A DNA stretch of 48,843 nucleotides from contig NZ_JAIULG010000035.1 in assembly GCF_020169415.1 (NCBI RefSeq), forward strand, positions 1 through 48,843, read 5' to 3'. Of the stretch, positions 23,834 through 32,552 are shown piece by piece (within the stretch, counting starts at the first letter, position 1; each line of letters begins with the position of its first letter). This stretch comes from Tsukamurella sp. M9C (GTDB lineage: Bacteria; Actinomycetota; Actinomycetes; Mycobacteriales; Mycobacteriaceae). The notes beneath the pieces were generated by a model. That model saw nothing but the letters and a program-made list of their open reading frames with translations. It was not told the DNA's origin and ran no database searches. Made by a program: the position numbers and the translations under genes.

Positions 23834-25263
23834 TAGCCCACGGACCCTTCCATCTGCAGTTCGATCAGGCGGTTCAGCTCGAGCGCGTACTCCATCGGCA
23901 GCTCCTTGGCGATGGGCTCGACGAAGCCGCGCACCACCATGGCCATGGCCTCGTCCTCGGTGAGGCCGCGGCTCATCAGGTAGAAGAGCTGGTCGTCGGA
24001 GACCTTCGAGACGGTGGCCTCGTGGCCCATCGTCACGTCGTCCTCGCGGATGTCGACGTACGGGTAGGTGTCCGAGCGGGAGATCGTGTCGACCAGCAGC
24101 GCGTCGCACTTCACGGTGGACTTGCTGCCGTGCGCGCCCTTGTTGATCTGGATCAGGCCGCGGTAGCTCGCCCGGCCGCCGCCGCGGGCGACCGACTTGC
24201 TGACGATGTTGCTCGACGTGTTCGGCGCGAAGTGCACCATCTTGGAGCCGGTGTCCTGGTGCTGGCCCTCGCCGGCGAAGGCCACGGAGAGCACCTCACC
24301 CTTGGCGTGCTCGCCCATCATCCACACGGCCGGGTACTTCATGGTGACCTTGGAGCCGATGTTGCCGTCGATCCACTCCATGGTGGCGCCGGCCTCGGCC
24401 TTGGCCCGCTTGGTGACCAGGTTGTAGACGTTGTTCGACCAGTTCTGGATGGTCGTGTAGCGGCAGCGGCCGCCCTTCTTGACGATGATCTCGACGACCG
24501 CGGAGTGCAGCGAGTCCGACTTGTAGATCGGCGCGGTGCAGCCCTCGACGTAGTGCACGTAGGCGTCCTCGTCGACGATGATCAGGGTGCGCTCGAACTG
24601 GCCCATGTTCTCGGTGTTGATCCGGAAGTAGGCCTGCAGCGGGATGTCCACGTGGACGCCCTTGGGCACGTAGATGAACGAGCCGCCCGACCACACGGCC
24701 GTGTTCAGCGCGGAGAACTTGTTGTCGCCCGCGGGGATCACCGAGCCGAAGTACTCCTCGAAGAGCTCCGGGTGCTCGCGCAGACCGGTGTCGGTGTCCA
24801 TGAAGATGACACCCTTCTCCTCCAGGTCGGCGCGGATCGAGTGGTAGACGACCTCGGACTCGTACTGGGCGGCGACGCCGGCGACCAGGCGCTGCTTCTC
24901 CGCCTCGGGGATGCCGAGCTTGTCGTAGGTGTTCTTGATGTCCTCGGGCAGGTCCTCCCAGGACTCGGCCTGCTTCTCCGAGGAGCGCACGAAGTACTTG
25001 ATGTTGTCGAAGTCGATGCCGTCGAGGTCACTGCCCCAGGAGGGCATCGGCTTCTTCTCGAAGATGCTCAGGGCCTTGAGGCGCTGGTTCAGCATCCACT
25101 CCGACTCGTTCTTCTTGCCGGAGATGTCGGCGACCACGGCCTCGGAGAGGCCGCGCTGCGCCGAGGCGCCGGCGGCGTCGGAATCGTGCCAGCCGTAGCC
25201 GTAGGTGCCCAGGGAGGCGATGGTCTCCTCCTGGGACAGCGGGCCGTTCTCGACCGTTGTCAT
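23833..25263 (-). CDS. sufB: SufB scaffold protein of Fe-S assembly
   Basis: 476 residues, the normal intein-free length; M. tuberculosis SufB carries an intein, and none is present here. Conserved blocks include [39 protein letters not shown] with the Fe-S related Cys, [19 protein letters not shown], and [22 protein letters not shown] near the C-terminus. It carries the nascent cluster in SufBC2D. ATG 25263 overlaps the sufR stop (ATGA). Confidence 0.97.
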   Translation of the reverse strand: MTTVENGPLSQEETIASLGTYGYGWHDSDAAGASAQRGLSEAVVADISGKKNESEWMLNQRLKALSIFEKKPMPSWGSDLDGIDFDNIKYFVRSSEKQAESWEDLPEDIKNTYDKLGIPEAEKQRLVAGVAAQYESEVVYHSIRADLEEKGVIFMDTDTGLREHPELFEEYFGSVIPAGDNKFSALNTAVWSGGSFIYVPKGVHVDIPLQAYFRINTENMGQFERTLIIVDEDAYVHYVEGCTAPIYKSDSLHSAVVEIIVKKGGRCRYTTIQNWSNNVYNLVTKRAKAEAGATMEWIDGNIGSKVTMKYPAVWMMGEHAKGEVLSVAFAGEGQHQDTGSKMVHFAPNTSSNIVSKSVARGGGRASYRGLIQINKGAHGSKSTVKCDALLVDTISRSDTYPYVDIREDDVTMGHEATVSKVSDDQLFYLMSRGLTEDEAMAMVVRGFVEPIAKELPMEYALELNRLIELQMEGSVG

Positions 25264-25961
25264 CGAAGCTCCTTAGCGGGTTGCTCGCGGACCACGCGCT
25301 CAAGGGGCACGTGGGTGGTGCATGCGCGGTCACCATTGGCGATGGTGGCCAAACGCTGTACATGAGTTCCCAACGCCTGTTCGATCGCCGAAATTTCGGC
25401 CTCGCACAGTTCGGGGAACTCGGATGCGACCTCCGACACCGGGCAGTGGTGTTGGCAGATCTGGACGCCGTTGCCCACTTCTCGGGCATCGGCGGAGAAT
25501 CCGGCGTCCGAGAGGGCCGCCGCGATCCTACGGGCACCGTCCACCGGGTCCGCGGACTCGGTGGGGCTGATGGTGCCGATGGCCTGCTCGGCCCGGCGCC
25601 GCGCGAAGGTGCGCACCGCCTCCTCGCCGCCGACCTCGCGCAGAGCGCGGAGGGCGTCGACCGCCAGGGCGTCGTAGCCCTGGCCGAGGCGACGCCGCCC
25701 GGAGGGCGTGAGCAGGAACTCCTTCGCCGGACGTCCCCGCCCCCGGCCGCCCAGGCCCGACGGTGGCGCGACCGTCACGTCGCCCGCCTCGAGCAGATTG
25801 TCGAGGTGGCGGCGCACGGCGGTGGTCGTGATCCCCAGGGCCTCGCCGATATCGGCCGCGGTGGCCTGGCCCCGGTTCATGAGCAGCCCGACCACGGCGT
25901 CACGGGTATCCCCGTCACGCTGGGCCGATGAGGCGTGCGCCTCGTGCTGCTCGTATTTCAC
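25260..25961 (-). CDS. sufR: SufR, Fe-S cluster-sensing repressor of suf
   Basis: 233 residues. The N-terminal winged helix (about 17-80) contains [37 protein letters not shown]. The C-terminal half has the cluster-binding cysteines in [24 protein letters not shown]. In mycobacteria and cyanobacteria SufR represses suf when clusters are sufficient. I place the start at GTG 25961 (MKYEQHEAH); the longer frame reaches into the promoter. A weak inverted repeat ACAA-N5-TTGT overlaps this start and could be its own operator. First gene of sufRBDCSUT. Confidence 0.92.
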   Translation of the reverse strand: MKYEQHEAHASSAQRDGDTRDAVVGLLMNRGQATAADIGEALGITTTAVRRHLDNLLEAGDVTVAPPSGLGGRGRGRPAKEFLLTPSGRRRLGQGYDALAVDALRALREVGGEEAVRTFARRRAEQAIGTISPTESADPVDGARRIAAALSDAGFSADAREVGNGVQICQHHCPVSEVASEFPELCEAEISAIEQALGTHVQRLATIANGDRACTTHVPLERVVREQPAKELR

Positions 25962-25997
25962 AACACGATTGTTTCCTAATTCGCCCAGCACTTCCAG

Positions 25998-26016
25998 CAA
26001 GGTCAGGCTAAGCTCA
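25998..26016. promoter_or_regulatory. IdeR/DtxR iron-box-like sequence ahead of sufR
   Basis: CAAGGTCAGGCTAAGCTCA matches 14 of 19 positions of the iron-box consensus TTAGGTTAGGCTAACCTAA, including the central AGGCTAA. It lies 37 nt upstream of the sufR start and touches the stop codon of the preceding gene. Iron-dependent control of suf by DtxR is described in corynebacteria (from memory); binding here is inference. Confidence 0.5.
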
Positions 26017-27063
26017 GCCCTCGCCGACCGACCGGCCGTCGGGCGTCAGCCGCCTCCCGAGGTGCTTCGTTGTGCGCAGCACCAGCGACCGGTCGACGAT
26101 CGCGACCTCCGCGTCCGACTGCTCGATCACCGCCTCCACCCGCGCCACGTCGTCGAGCCCCGGCAGCCACATCGCCAGCACGATGTTGCACGTCCCGATC
26201 GACGTGGCGAGCAGCCGCACGTCCCGCAGCGTCCCGAGGCGGCGCAGCACGCGGTCGGTGGACCGCGCCGGGGCCCGCAGGAAGAACCAGGCGTAGACCG
26301 GCCGCTCCGAATACCGTCGGGCCACCTCGGTACGGACCACGACGCCGTCCGCTGCCAGGACCGTGTTCAGAGCGGCCCGCGCCCGGTCCACGCCGATGCC
26401 GGCTCGCTCCGCGAGATCGGCGGCGCGGATCCGCCCGTCGGCGGCGAGCGCCGACAGCACACCGTCGAACTCCGCCCCCGACAGGCCCGCCCGCTGCCGT
26501 CCGTGCGACCGCGGTACCGCCTCGAGCGCGGCGAGTTCCTCGTCGGAGAGGGTGCGCAGCCGCCACGACCGGGCGTCGGAGGCGATCGTGGTGCAGACGT
26601 GGGTCCGCGAGCTCATCACCCCGCGCACGGCGCCGAGCCGGTCGAGCAGGTACTCGCCGAGGCGGTCGTCGCCCTCGACGGCGACGGTGATCACCAGGTC
26701 GCGGCCGCCCGCGGTGACGTCGATAGTGATCGCCTCGGCGTCCCCCGCCACCTCGGCGGCCACCTCGAGGGTCCGCCCGGGCTCGCACGAGAGCTCGACC
26801 AGCGCGAGCACGGTGCGCCGCGAGAACCGATAGGCCGTGACCCACGCGTAGCCGCCGTCGCGCAGGCGCGCCCACCGCCGCGCCGCGGTCACCGGGTCGC
26901 AGCCCAGAACGGCGCCGATCCGCGACCACGGAGCGCGCGGCACCACCTGCAGCGCGTGGATCAGCCGCAGGTCGTCGGTGTTCAGACCGTCCCGCCCCGC
27001 GGACGTGTCCTGGATCACTCCGCCGTCCGGAATCGGACCTCGGTCGGATGAAACTGCGTTCAT
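26014..27063 (-). CDS. Lrp/AsnC-type regulator with two tandem modules
   Basis: 349 residues, about twice the length of a standard Lrp protein. Module 1 has a helix-turn-helix (LNTDDLRLIHALQVVPRAPWSRIGAVLGCDPVTAARRWARL) and an effector-like domain. Module 2 repeats this with a second helix-turn-helix (LSGAEFDGVLSALAADGRIRAADLAERAGIGVDRARAAL) and a second RAM-like domain ending VAIVDRSLVLRTTKHLGRRL. The start could be ATG 27063 or ATG 27090; I prefer the shorter. It is divergent from the DUF3100/M20 pair, with a 97-nt shared region, so it probably regulates that pair in response to a small molecule such as an amino-acid derivative (inference). Confidence 0.82.
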   Translation of the reverse strand: MNAVSSDRGPIPDGGVIQDTSAGRDGLNTDDLRLIHALQVVPRAPWSRIGAVLGCDPVTAARRWARLRDGGYAWVTAYRFSRRTVLALVELSCEPGRTLEVAAEVAGDAEAITIDVTAGGRDLVITVAVEGDDRLGEYLLDRLGAVRGVMSSRTHVCTTIASDARSWRLRTLSDEELAALEAVPRSHGRQRAGLSGAEFDGVLSALAADGRIRAADLAERAGIGVDRARAALNTVLAADGVVVRTEVARRYSERPVYAWFFLRAPARSTDRVLRRLGTLRDVRLLATSIGTCNIVLAMWLPGLDDVARVEAVIEQSDAEVAIVDRSLVLRTTKHLGRRLTPDGRSVGEG

Positions 27064-27105
27064 GAACGAATTCTCGCCGCTTTCCTGCATCAGTGCGGTC
27101 GAACC

Positions 27106-27120
27106 ATCCGAAAGCCGGAT
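27106..27120. promoter_or_regulatory. inverted repeat between the Lrp-type and DUF3100 genes
   Basis: ATCCG-AAAGC-CGGAT, a perfect 5-bp inverted repeat in the 97-nt divergent region (27064-27160). It is a plausible but unproven operator for the adjacent Lrp-type regulator. Confidence 0.3.
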
Positions 27121-27160
27121 CATTCTTCACACCCAGCCCACCGCCCGAAAGACCTCACCC

Positions 27161-28504
27161 ATGGCACAGCCGATCACCACGGCCCGCTCCGACCACCGCA
27201 CCGGGTTCACCGCGCGCGACCTGTGGCTCCCCGCACTCGCGGCACTCGTCATCACCGCGGTCTTCCAGTTCATCGGACCGTGGACCATCAGCCTCGGATT
27301 CGCGAAGATGACCGTCTACCCGATGGTCTGGGGCCTGATCGCGGGCGCGATCGTCTCCGCGCAGCGGCTCGTCCCCTTCACCCCGCGCATGTGGAAGGTG
27401 GCCGACCGCCTCATGGCGACCGCCGTCGCCATGCTGGTCACCCTGCTGGGCTTCACCATCGGGCCGAACCTGCCGACGCTGGCCAAGGCCGGACCTGCCC
27501 TGCTGCTGCAGGAGGTCGGCCACCTCTTCGGCACCATCGCCCTGGCGCTGCCGATCGCGGTGTTGCTGCGCATGGGCCGCGCGACGGTCGGCGCGACGTT
27601 CGCCATCGACCGCGAGGCGAGCTTCGCGATCGTCGGCGGGAAGTACGGCACGGACTCCGAGGAGTACCGGGGCGTGATGTCGATGTACGTCTTCGGCACC
27701 ATGTTCGGCGCCATCGTCGTCGCGCTCGCGGCGTCCACCGTGACCTCGCTGAACATCTTCGACCCGCAAGCGCTCGCGATGGGCGTCGGCGTCGGTTCCA
27801 CCTCGATGATGGCGGCCGGCCTGGCCGCGATCACCTCCGCGCACCCGGAGATGGCCGATCAGGTCAAGGCGCTCGCCACCACGTCGAACATGATCACGAT
27901 GATCCTGGGCACCTACGTCGGAGTGTGGATCGCGCTCCCGCTCGCCGACAAGGTGTACCGCTTCCTGACCCGCAAGCGCCCCGAGCACGCCGCGAAGGTG
28001 ACCGCCGAGGTGGTCGCGGCCCGGGAAGCCGGAGCGCCCATCCAGGCGGAATCCACCGACGTCGCCGTGAACGTCCCGCTCAAGGTCGCGATGCCGATCG
28101 TCCTGGTGCTCGGCGTCGTCACCGCCACCATCGCCGCGAAGCGGTTCGACCCGTGGATCCTCCTCGGCTACGCCCTGGTCGCCGTGGTGACCCTCGCGGC
28201 GATCGGCCTCGGCCGGGCCGTACGGGACCGGATTCCGATGATCATCTGGGCCAGCGTCATCGGCACCGCCCTCTCGAGCCCGTGGTCCCCCGTGCAGGCG
28301 TCCATCGTCAAGGCCGGCGCGTCGATCAACTTCCTCTCGCTCTGCTGCGTCGTGCTGACGTGCGGCGGCCTTGCCATGGCCCAGAACCTGCCCGCCCTGC
28401 GCCGCATCGGCTGGCGGATCGTCCCCGTCGGGATCGTCGCCATCATCGCCTCGTTCCTCCTCGCCACCGTCATCGCCGAGTTCGCCCTCGGCCTGTGGCA
28501 CTGA
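27161..28504 (+). CDS. DUF3100-family integral membrane protein
   Basis: 447 residues with about ten to twelve membrane segments, starting FTARDLWLPALAALVITAVFQFIG, with glycine-rich motifs ALAMGVGVGSTSMMAAGLAAITSAHP and TTSNMITMILGTYVGVWIALPL inside. It matches my recollection of DUF3100, a permease-like family with no settled function that commonly sits beside M20 amidohydrolases. The two genes are 29 nt apart. A transporter for the amidohydrolase substrate or product is the natural guess (inference). ATG 27161 lies 97 nt from the divergent regulator. Confidence 0.75.
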   Translation: MAQPITTARSDHRTGFTARDLWLPALAALVITAVFQFIGPWTISLGFAKMTVYPMVWGLIAGAIVSAQRLVPFTPRMWKVADRLMATAVAMLVTLLGFTIGPNLPTLAKAGPALLLQEVGHLFGTIALALPIAVLLRMGRATVGATFAIDREASFAIVGGKYGTDSEEYRGVMSMYVFGTMFGAIVVALAASTVTSLNIFDPQALAMGVGVGSTSMMAAGLAAITSAHPEMADQVKALATTSNMITMILGTYVGVWIALPLADKVYRFLTRKRPEHAAKVTAEVVAAREAGAPIQAESTDVAVNVPLKVAMPIVLVLGVVTATIAAKRFDPWILLGYALVAVVTLAAIGLGRAVRDRIPMIIWASVIGTALSSPWSPVQASIVKAGASINFLSLCCVVLTCGGLAMAQNLPALRRIGWRIVPVGIVAIIASFLLATVIAEFALGLWH

Positions 28505-28533
28505 CCTCCGACCGCACACCGAAGGAGAACCCC

Positions 28534-29766
28534 ATGACCGTCACCGCCGGAACCGACCTGCACGCCGCCGTCGCGGCCGCCGTCGCCGAGGACGCAGCCA
28601 CCCTCATCGTCCTGTCGCACGACCTGCACGAGCACCCCGAGCTCGCCTTCGAGGAGCAACACGCCGCCGAAGTCCTCGCCGACCTCTTCGAATCCCGCGG
28701 CTTCGCCGTCGAGCGGGGCGCGTACGGCCTGGACACGTCCTTCACCGCGACCACCGGCACCGGGGACCTGCACGCCGTCCTCTGCGCCGAGTACGACGCG
28801 CTCCCCGGCCTCGGCCACGCGTGCGGCCACAACGTCATCGCCGGGATCACCACGGGCGCGGCCCTCGCCCTCGCGCCGCTCGTCGACGAGCTCGGCCTCA
28901 CCCTCACCGTGCTCGGCACGCCCGCCGAGGAGCACGGAGGAGGCAAGGTCGAGCTGCTCCGGGCCGGCGCCTTCGAATCGGCCGTGCTGTCGGCGATGGT
29001 GCACCCCATCAACGGCGACGCGGCCGCGGAGGTCTCCGCCGCGGACGTCACCATGCAGTCCGTCGACCGGTTCGACGTCGTCTTCCGCGGCCGGTCCGCG
29101 CACGCCGCGGCGGCTCCGGACCAGGCGATCAACGCCGAATCGGCGGCGGCCCTGGCCCAGGTCGCGATCGGCCTGCTCCGCCAGCACGTCCCCGACGGCA
29201 TGCGCCTGTCGGTGGTGGGCAACGCCGCCGGCCGGGTCACCAACATCGTGCCCGCCGAGGCGCGCCTGTCGGCCGAGGTCCGGTCGGCGGACCTGGAGCA
29301 GATGCTCGCGATCAAGCAGCGGATGCTGGCCTGCTTCGAGGGCGCCGCCATCGCGACCGGCTGCACCTGGGAGCAGCACCGCGCCGAGCCGCGGTACCTC
29401 TCGATCACCCCCGACGCCGCCCTGGCGGCCGCCTGGGACGCGAACCTGACGCGCTCCGGGCGCGACGTCGCGCGACATCCCGCGGACGGCGGCGGGGGCT
29501 CCACCGACATGGGCAACGTCAGCCGCGTGGTGCCCAGCATCCACCCGGTGATCTCCATCGCCGACGCGGGCGGGCCGCCGCACACGATCGAGTTCGCCGC
29601 GGCGGCGCGCACCCCGCAGGCCGACGCCGCGGTGCTCGACGGAGCCACGATCCTGGCCGGCACCCTCGTCGACGTCGCGCGCGACCCGGAGGTGCGCGCC
29701 GACCTGCTCCGGCGCTTCGCCGCGCGGCCCGAAGGCGCGACGACGATCGACCAGAACATCGACTGA
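28534..29766 (+). CDS. M20 family amidohydrolase (AbgB/peptidase M20D type)
   Basis: 410 residues with metal ligands in LHEHPELAFEE, CAEYDALPGLGHACGHNVIAG and GTPAEEHGGGK, and a dimerisation domain with VDRFDVVFRGRSAHAAAAPDQAINA. The CGHN and EEHGGGK motifs are those of aminobenzoyl-glutamate hydrolase-like and N-acyl amino-acid hydrolase enzymes, cytoplasmic and zinc- or manganese-dependent. GAAGGAG lies ahead of ATG 28534. It forms a two-gene unit with the DUF3100 protein and is followed by a hairpin. Confidence 0.9.
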   Translation: MTVTAGTDLHAAVAAAVAEDAATLIVLSHDLHEHPELAFEEQHAAEVLADLFESRGFAVERGAYGLDTSFTATTGTGDLHAVLCAEYDALPGLGHACGHNVIAGITTGAALALAPLVDELGLTLTVLGTPAEEHGGGKVELLRAGAFESAVLSAMVHPINGDAAAEVSAADVTMQSVDRFDVVFRGRSAHAAAAPDQAINAESAAALAQVAIGLLRQHVPDGMRLSVVGNAAGRVTNIVPAEARLSAEVRSADLEQMLAIKQRMLACFEGAAIATGCTWEQHRAEPRYLSITPDAALAAAWDANLTRSGRDVARHPADGGGGSTDMGNVSRVVPSIHPVISIADAGGPPHTIEFAAAARTPQADAAVLDGATILAGTLVDVARDPEVRADLLRRFAARPEGATTIDQNID

Positions 29767-29775
29767 CGCGGCGCA

Positions 29776-29794
29776 CCGGGCCGCGCGGGCCCGG
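29776..29794. terminator. hairpin between the M20 gene and mptB
   Basis: CCGGGCC-GCGCG-GGCCCGG: a perfect 7-bp GC stem with a 5-nt loop starting 9 nt after the amidohydrolase stop and ending 8 nt before the mptB -10 box. No T tract follows. It probably separates the two transcription units. Confidence 0.55.
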
Positions 29795-29802
29795 GCACCG
29801 TC

Positions 29803-29808
29803 TACTCT
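29803..29808 (+). promoter_or_regulatory. probable -10 box of mptB (leaderless)
   Basis: TACTCT followed by 7 nt and then GTG 29816. Confidence 0.55.
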
Positions 29809-29815
29809 TGCGGAC

Positions 29816-31612
29816 GTGCGCGCTACCCCCTCTCTCCCGGCTCCCGTGCGCACGTTCGCGGACTACCTCGGCCTGACCAAGCCCGGTGGGGCACCGTCGG
29901 GCATCGCGGCGAGCGGCCCCGGCGGCACGGTGAACCGCCTGCACACCGACGAGCAGCAGTACCCGGACCTCAACGCCCAGGAGAAGCGGACGGTCCGCAC
30001 GATCGCGACCTTCGGCGGCGTCGGCGCCGTGCTCATCGCCTTCGGCGCGCTGGGCGTGGGCGCGTTCCCGGTGGTGCAGAACCCCATCGCCGGGCGCCGG
30101 CTCATCGGTCTCATGTTCCGCATGCAGTCGACGGCTTTGACGGTGACGATGGTCGGCACCGCGATGCTGATGATCGCGTGGGTGCTGCTTCGCAGGTACA
30201 CGATCGGCTACCTCAACCCGAACGCGCACGCCGAGCCCGCTCCGCCGCGCCGGCTCACCCGCCGCGGCTTCGACCGGATCCTCGCGCTGTGGGTACTGCC
30301 GTTCCTGTTCGCGCCCCCGATGTTCAGCAAGGACGTCTACTCCTATCTGGCGCAGTCGGAGATCACCGCGCGCGGGCTGGACCCGTACAAGATCGGCCCC
30401 GCCGCGGCGCTGGGCATCGACCACGTCTTCACCCGCTCGGTGCCGAACATCTGGCGCGACACCCCGGCCCCGTACGGGCCGCTGTTCCTCTACCTCGGTC
30501 GCGGCATCACGTGGCTGACCGGCGAGAACGTGGTCGCCGGGGTGGTGCTGCACCGCGTGCTGGCCCTGGCCGGCGTGGCGATGATCGTGTGGGCGCTCCC
30601 CCGGCTGGCGCGCCGCTGCGGCGTGAACGAGGTGGCCGCGCTGTGGCTCGGCGCCGCGAATCCGCTGGTCATCTTCCATCTCATCGCGGGCATCCACAAC
30701 GAGGCGCTCATGCTCGGCATGATGCTCGTCGGCATGGAGTGGGCGCTGCGCGCGATCGACTCCGGACTCCCGTTCCTGAACGGCTTCAGCCCCACCCGAG
30801 CGGGCGGCCTGCTCACGGCGGGCGCGGCGATGATCGCCCTGTCCGGGCTGATCAAGATCACGTCCGTGCTCGCGCTCGGCTTCATCGGCATGGCCCTCGC
30901 GCGACGCCTCGGCGGCAGCTTCCCCAACATCGGCGGCCGGCTGCGCGACTGGCGCACCGCCCTGGCGGAGTGGAGACCGAACGCCGGCCGCACCCTCGTC
31001 GCGCTCGCGACGTCCGCGGGCTTCCTGGTGGTCGTGCTGGTCGTCGTGGTGGTCGTGGTCTGCCAGGCGACGGGCCTCGGCTACGGCTGGCTCGACGCCG
31101 GCACCCTCGGCACGGCCAACAAGGTCCGCTCCTGGCTCTCCATCCCGACGGTGCTGGGCCTCGGGACCGGGCAGGTCGGGGTGCTCCTGGGCCTCGGCGA
31201 CCACACCACGGCGATCCTCGCCATCACCCGGCCGATCGCCGCCGCGCTCGCCGCCGTGATCGTGCTGCGCATGCTCATCGCCACCCTGTCGGGCCGCATC
31301 CACCCCGTCGGCTCGCTCGGCATCTCGATGGCGGCGCTGGTCCTGCTCTTCCCCGTCGTGCAGCCCTGGTACCTGCTGTGGGCGATCGTGCCGCTCGCCG
31401 CGTGGGCCACCGCGCCCGGCTTCCGCCTGGCCGCCGTGATCGTCTCCAGCGTGATCTCGGTGATGCTCATGCCCAACGGCGGCGAGATCGAGCCCTACGT
31501 GATCGCCAAGGCGGGCATGTCGACGGTCGTCATCGTCGCGCTGGCCGTCTACCTGGCGTTCGAGCTGCCCCGCCACCGCGAACGGCGCCGCCGGCGCAGC
31601 CGGGTAGTCTGA
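29816..31612 (+). CDS. mptB: alpha-(1->6)-mannopyranosyltransferase, MptB-like
   Basis: 598-residue GT-C membrane protein with about 13 hydrophobic segments. After the first segments, the catalytic-type loop FAPPMFSKDVYSYLAQSEITARGLDPYKIGPAAA carries the acidic residue expected of polyprenyl-phosphomannose-dependent enzymes. MptB primes the alpha-1,6-mannan core of lipomannan-type glycolipids in Corynebacteriales. In M. tuberculosis the orthologue Rv1459c is adjacent to sufR and followed by the same ABC genes, so synteny supports the call. The GTG start has a leaderless promoter 7 nt ahead. Confidence 0.9.
   Translation: MRATPSLPAPVRTFADYLGLTKPGGAPSGIAASGPGGTVNRLHTDEQQYPDLNAQEKRTVRTIATFGGVGAVLIAFGALGVGAFPVVQNPIAGRRLIGLMFRMQSTALTVTMVGTAMLMIAWVLLRRYTIGYLNPNAHAEPAPPRRLTRRGFDRILALWVLPFLFAPPMFSKDVYSYLAQSEITARGLDPYKIGPAAALGIDHVFTRSVPNIWRDTPAPYGPLFLYLGRGITWLTGENVVAGVVLHRVLALAGVAMIVWALPRLARRCGVNEVAALWLGAANPLVIFHLIAGIHNEALMLGMMLVGMEWALRAIDSGLPFLNGFSPTRAGGLLTAGAAMIALSGLIKITSVLALGFIGMALARRLGGSFPNIGGRLRDWRTALAEWRPNAGRTLVALATSAGFLVVVLVVVVVVVCQATGLGYGWLDAGTLGTANKVRSWLSIPTVLGLGTGQVGVLLGLGDHTTAILAITRPIAAALAAVIVLRMLIATLSGRIHPVGSLGISMAALVLLFPVVQPWYLLWAIVPLAAWATAPGFRLAAVIVSSVISVMLMPNGGEIEPYVIAKAGMSTVVIVALAVYLAFELPRHRERRRRRSRVV
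31605..31610 (+). promoter_or_regulatory. candidate internal -10 box of the ABC ATPase gene
   Basis: TAGTCT overlaps the mptB stop codon and lies 8 nt before GTG 31619, so the exporter may be expressed separately from mptB as well as by read-through. Confidence 0.35.
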
Positions 31613-31618
31613 CTTCCC

Positions 31619-32551
31619 GTGCCCGCACTGTCCGCGACCTCCGTCACCAAGCGATTCGGCGACGTCGTCGCCGTCGACGGACTCGACCTCGCCGTGGAGC
31701 GCGGCAGCGTCCTCGCCCTGCTCGGGCCCAACGGCGCCGGCAAGACCACCACCGTCGAGATGTGCGAGGGCTTCGGCTCCCCCGACTCCGGCAGCATCGA
31801 GGTCCTCGGCCTCGACCCGGTGGCCGACGCCGCGCGCCTCAAGCCCCGGATCGGCGTCATGCTGCAGGGCGGCGGCGCCTACCCCGGCGCGAAGACCGGC
31901 GAGATGCTGCGGCTCGTGGCCGCCTACGCCGCCAATCCCCTCGATCCCGACTGGCTGCTCTCCACGCTCGGCCTGACCGACGTGGTGAACGTCAGCTACC
32001 GCCGGCTCTCCGGCGGCCAGCAGCAGCGGCTGTCCCTCGCGTGCGCGCTCGTCGGACGCCCCGAGCTGGTCTTCCTCGACGAGCCCACCGCCGGCCTCGA
32101 CGCGCAGGCGCGGCTGCTCGTGTGGGACCTCGTCTCCGCGCTGCGGCGCGACGGCGTCACCGTCCTGCTCACGACGCACCTGCTCGACGAGGCGGAGGCC
32201 CTCGCCGACCGGGTCGTCATCATGGACCGCGGCCGCGCGGTGGCCGACGGTACGCCCGAGGAGCTCACGCGCCACGGCGCCGAGCACGAGCTGCGGGTGA
32301 CGGCACCGTCGGGCCTGGACCCCGCGGCCCTGGCCGGCCGGCTGGGCACGGGCTTCACCGCGACGGTGGACAGCACCGACGCGCACGGCTCCGTCTACGT
32401 GGTGCGCGGCGCCGAGGTGACCCCCGCGGTGATCGCCGACGCGGCGGCGCACTTCGCGGCGCAGGGCGCCCTGCTGACGGACCTGCGGGTGGGCACGCGG
32501 ACCCTGCAGGACGTCTTCCTCGATCTCACCGGCCGCGACCTGAGGGGATGA
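31619..32551 (+). CDS. ABC transporter ATP-binding protein (ABC-2 exporter type)
   Basis: 310 residues: Walker A GPNGAGKTTTVEMCEGF, signature RLSGGQQQRLSLACALVGRP, Walker B LVFLDEPTAGLD and switch His LLTTHLLDEAEALAD, followed by a C-terminal extension of the DrrA-like exporter type. It pairs with the permease that starts 1 nt after its stop. The counterpart of Rv1458c by position. The substrate is unknown; proximity to mptB suggests a cell-envelope molecule (inference). Confidence 0.9.
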   Translation: MPALSATSVTKRFGDVVAVDGLDLAVERGSVLALLGPNGAGKTTTVEMCEGFGSPDSGSIEVLGLDPVADAARLKPRIGVMLQGGGAYPGAKTGEMLRLVAAYAANPLDPDWLLSTLGLTDVVNVSYRRLSGGQQQRLSLACALVGRPELVFLDEPTAGLDAQARLLVWDLVSALRRDGVTVLLTTHLLDEAEALADRVVIMDRGRAVADGTPEELTRHGAEHELRVTAPSGLDPAALAGRLGTGFTATVDSTDAHGSVYVVRGAEVTPAVIADAAAHFAAQGALLTDLRVGTRTLQDVFLDLTGRDLRG

Positions 32552-32552
32552 C

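Noticed and set aside
23833-25263. Possible intein in sufB, as in M. tuberculosis
   Set aside because: The protein is 476 residues with uninterrupted SufB blocks; no splicing motifs or insert.
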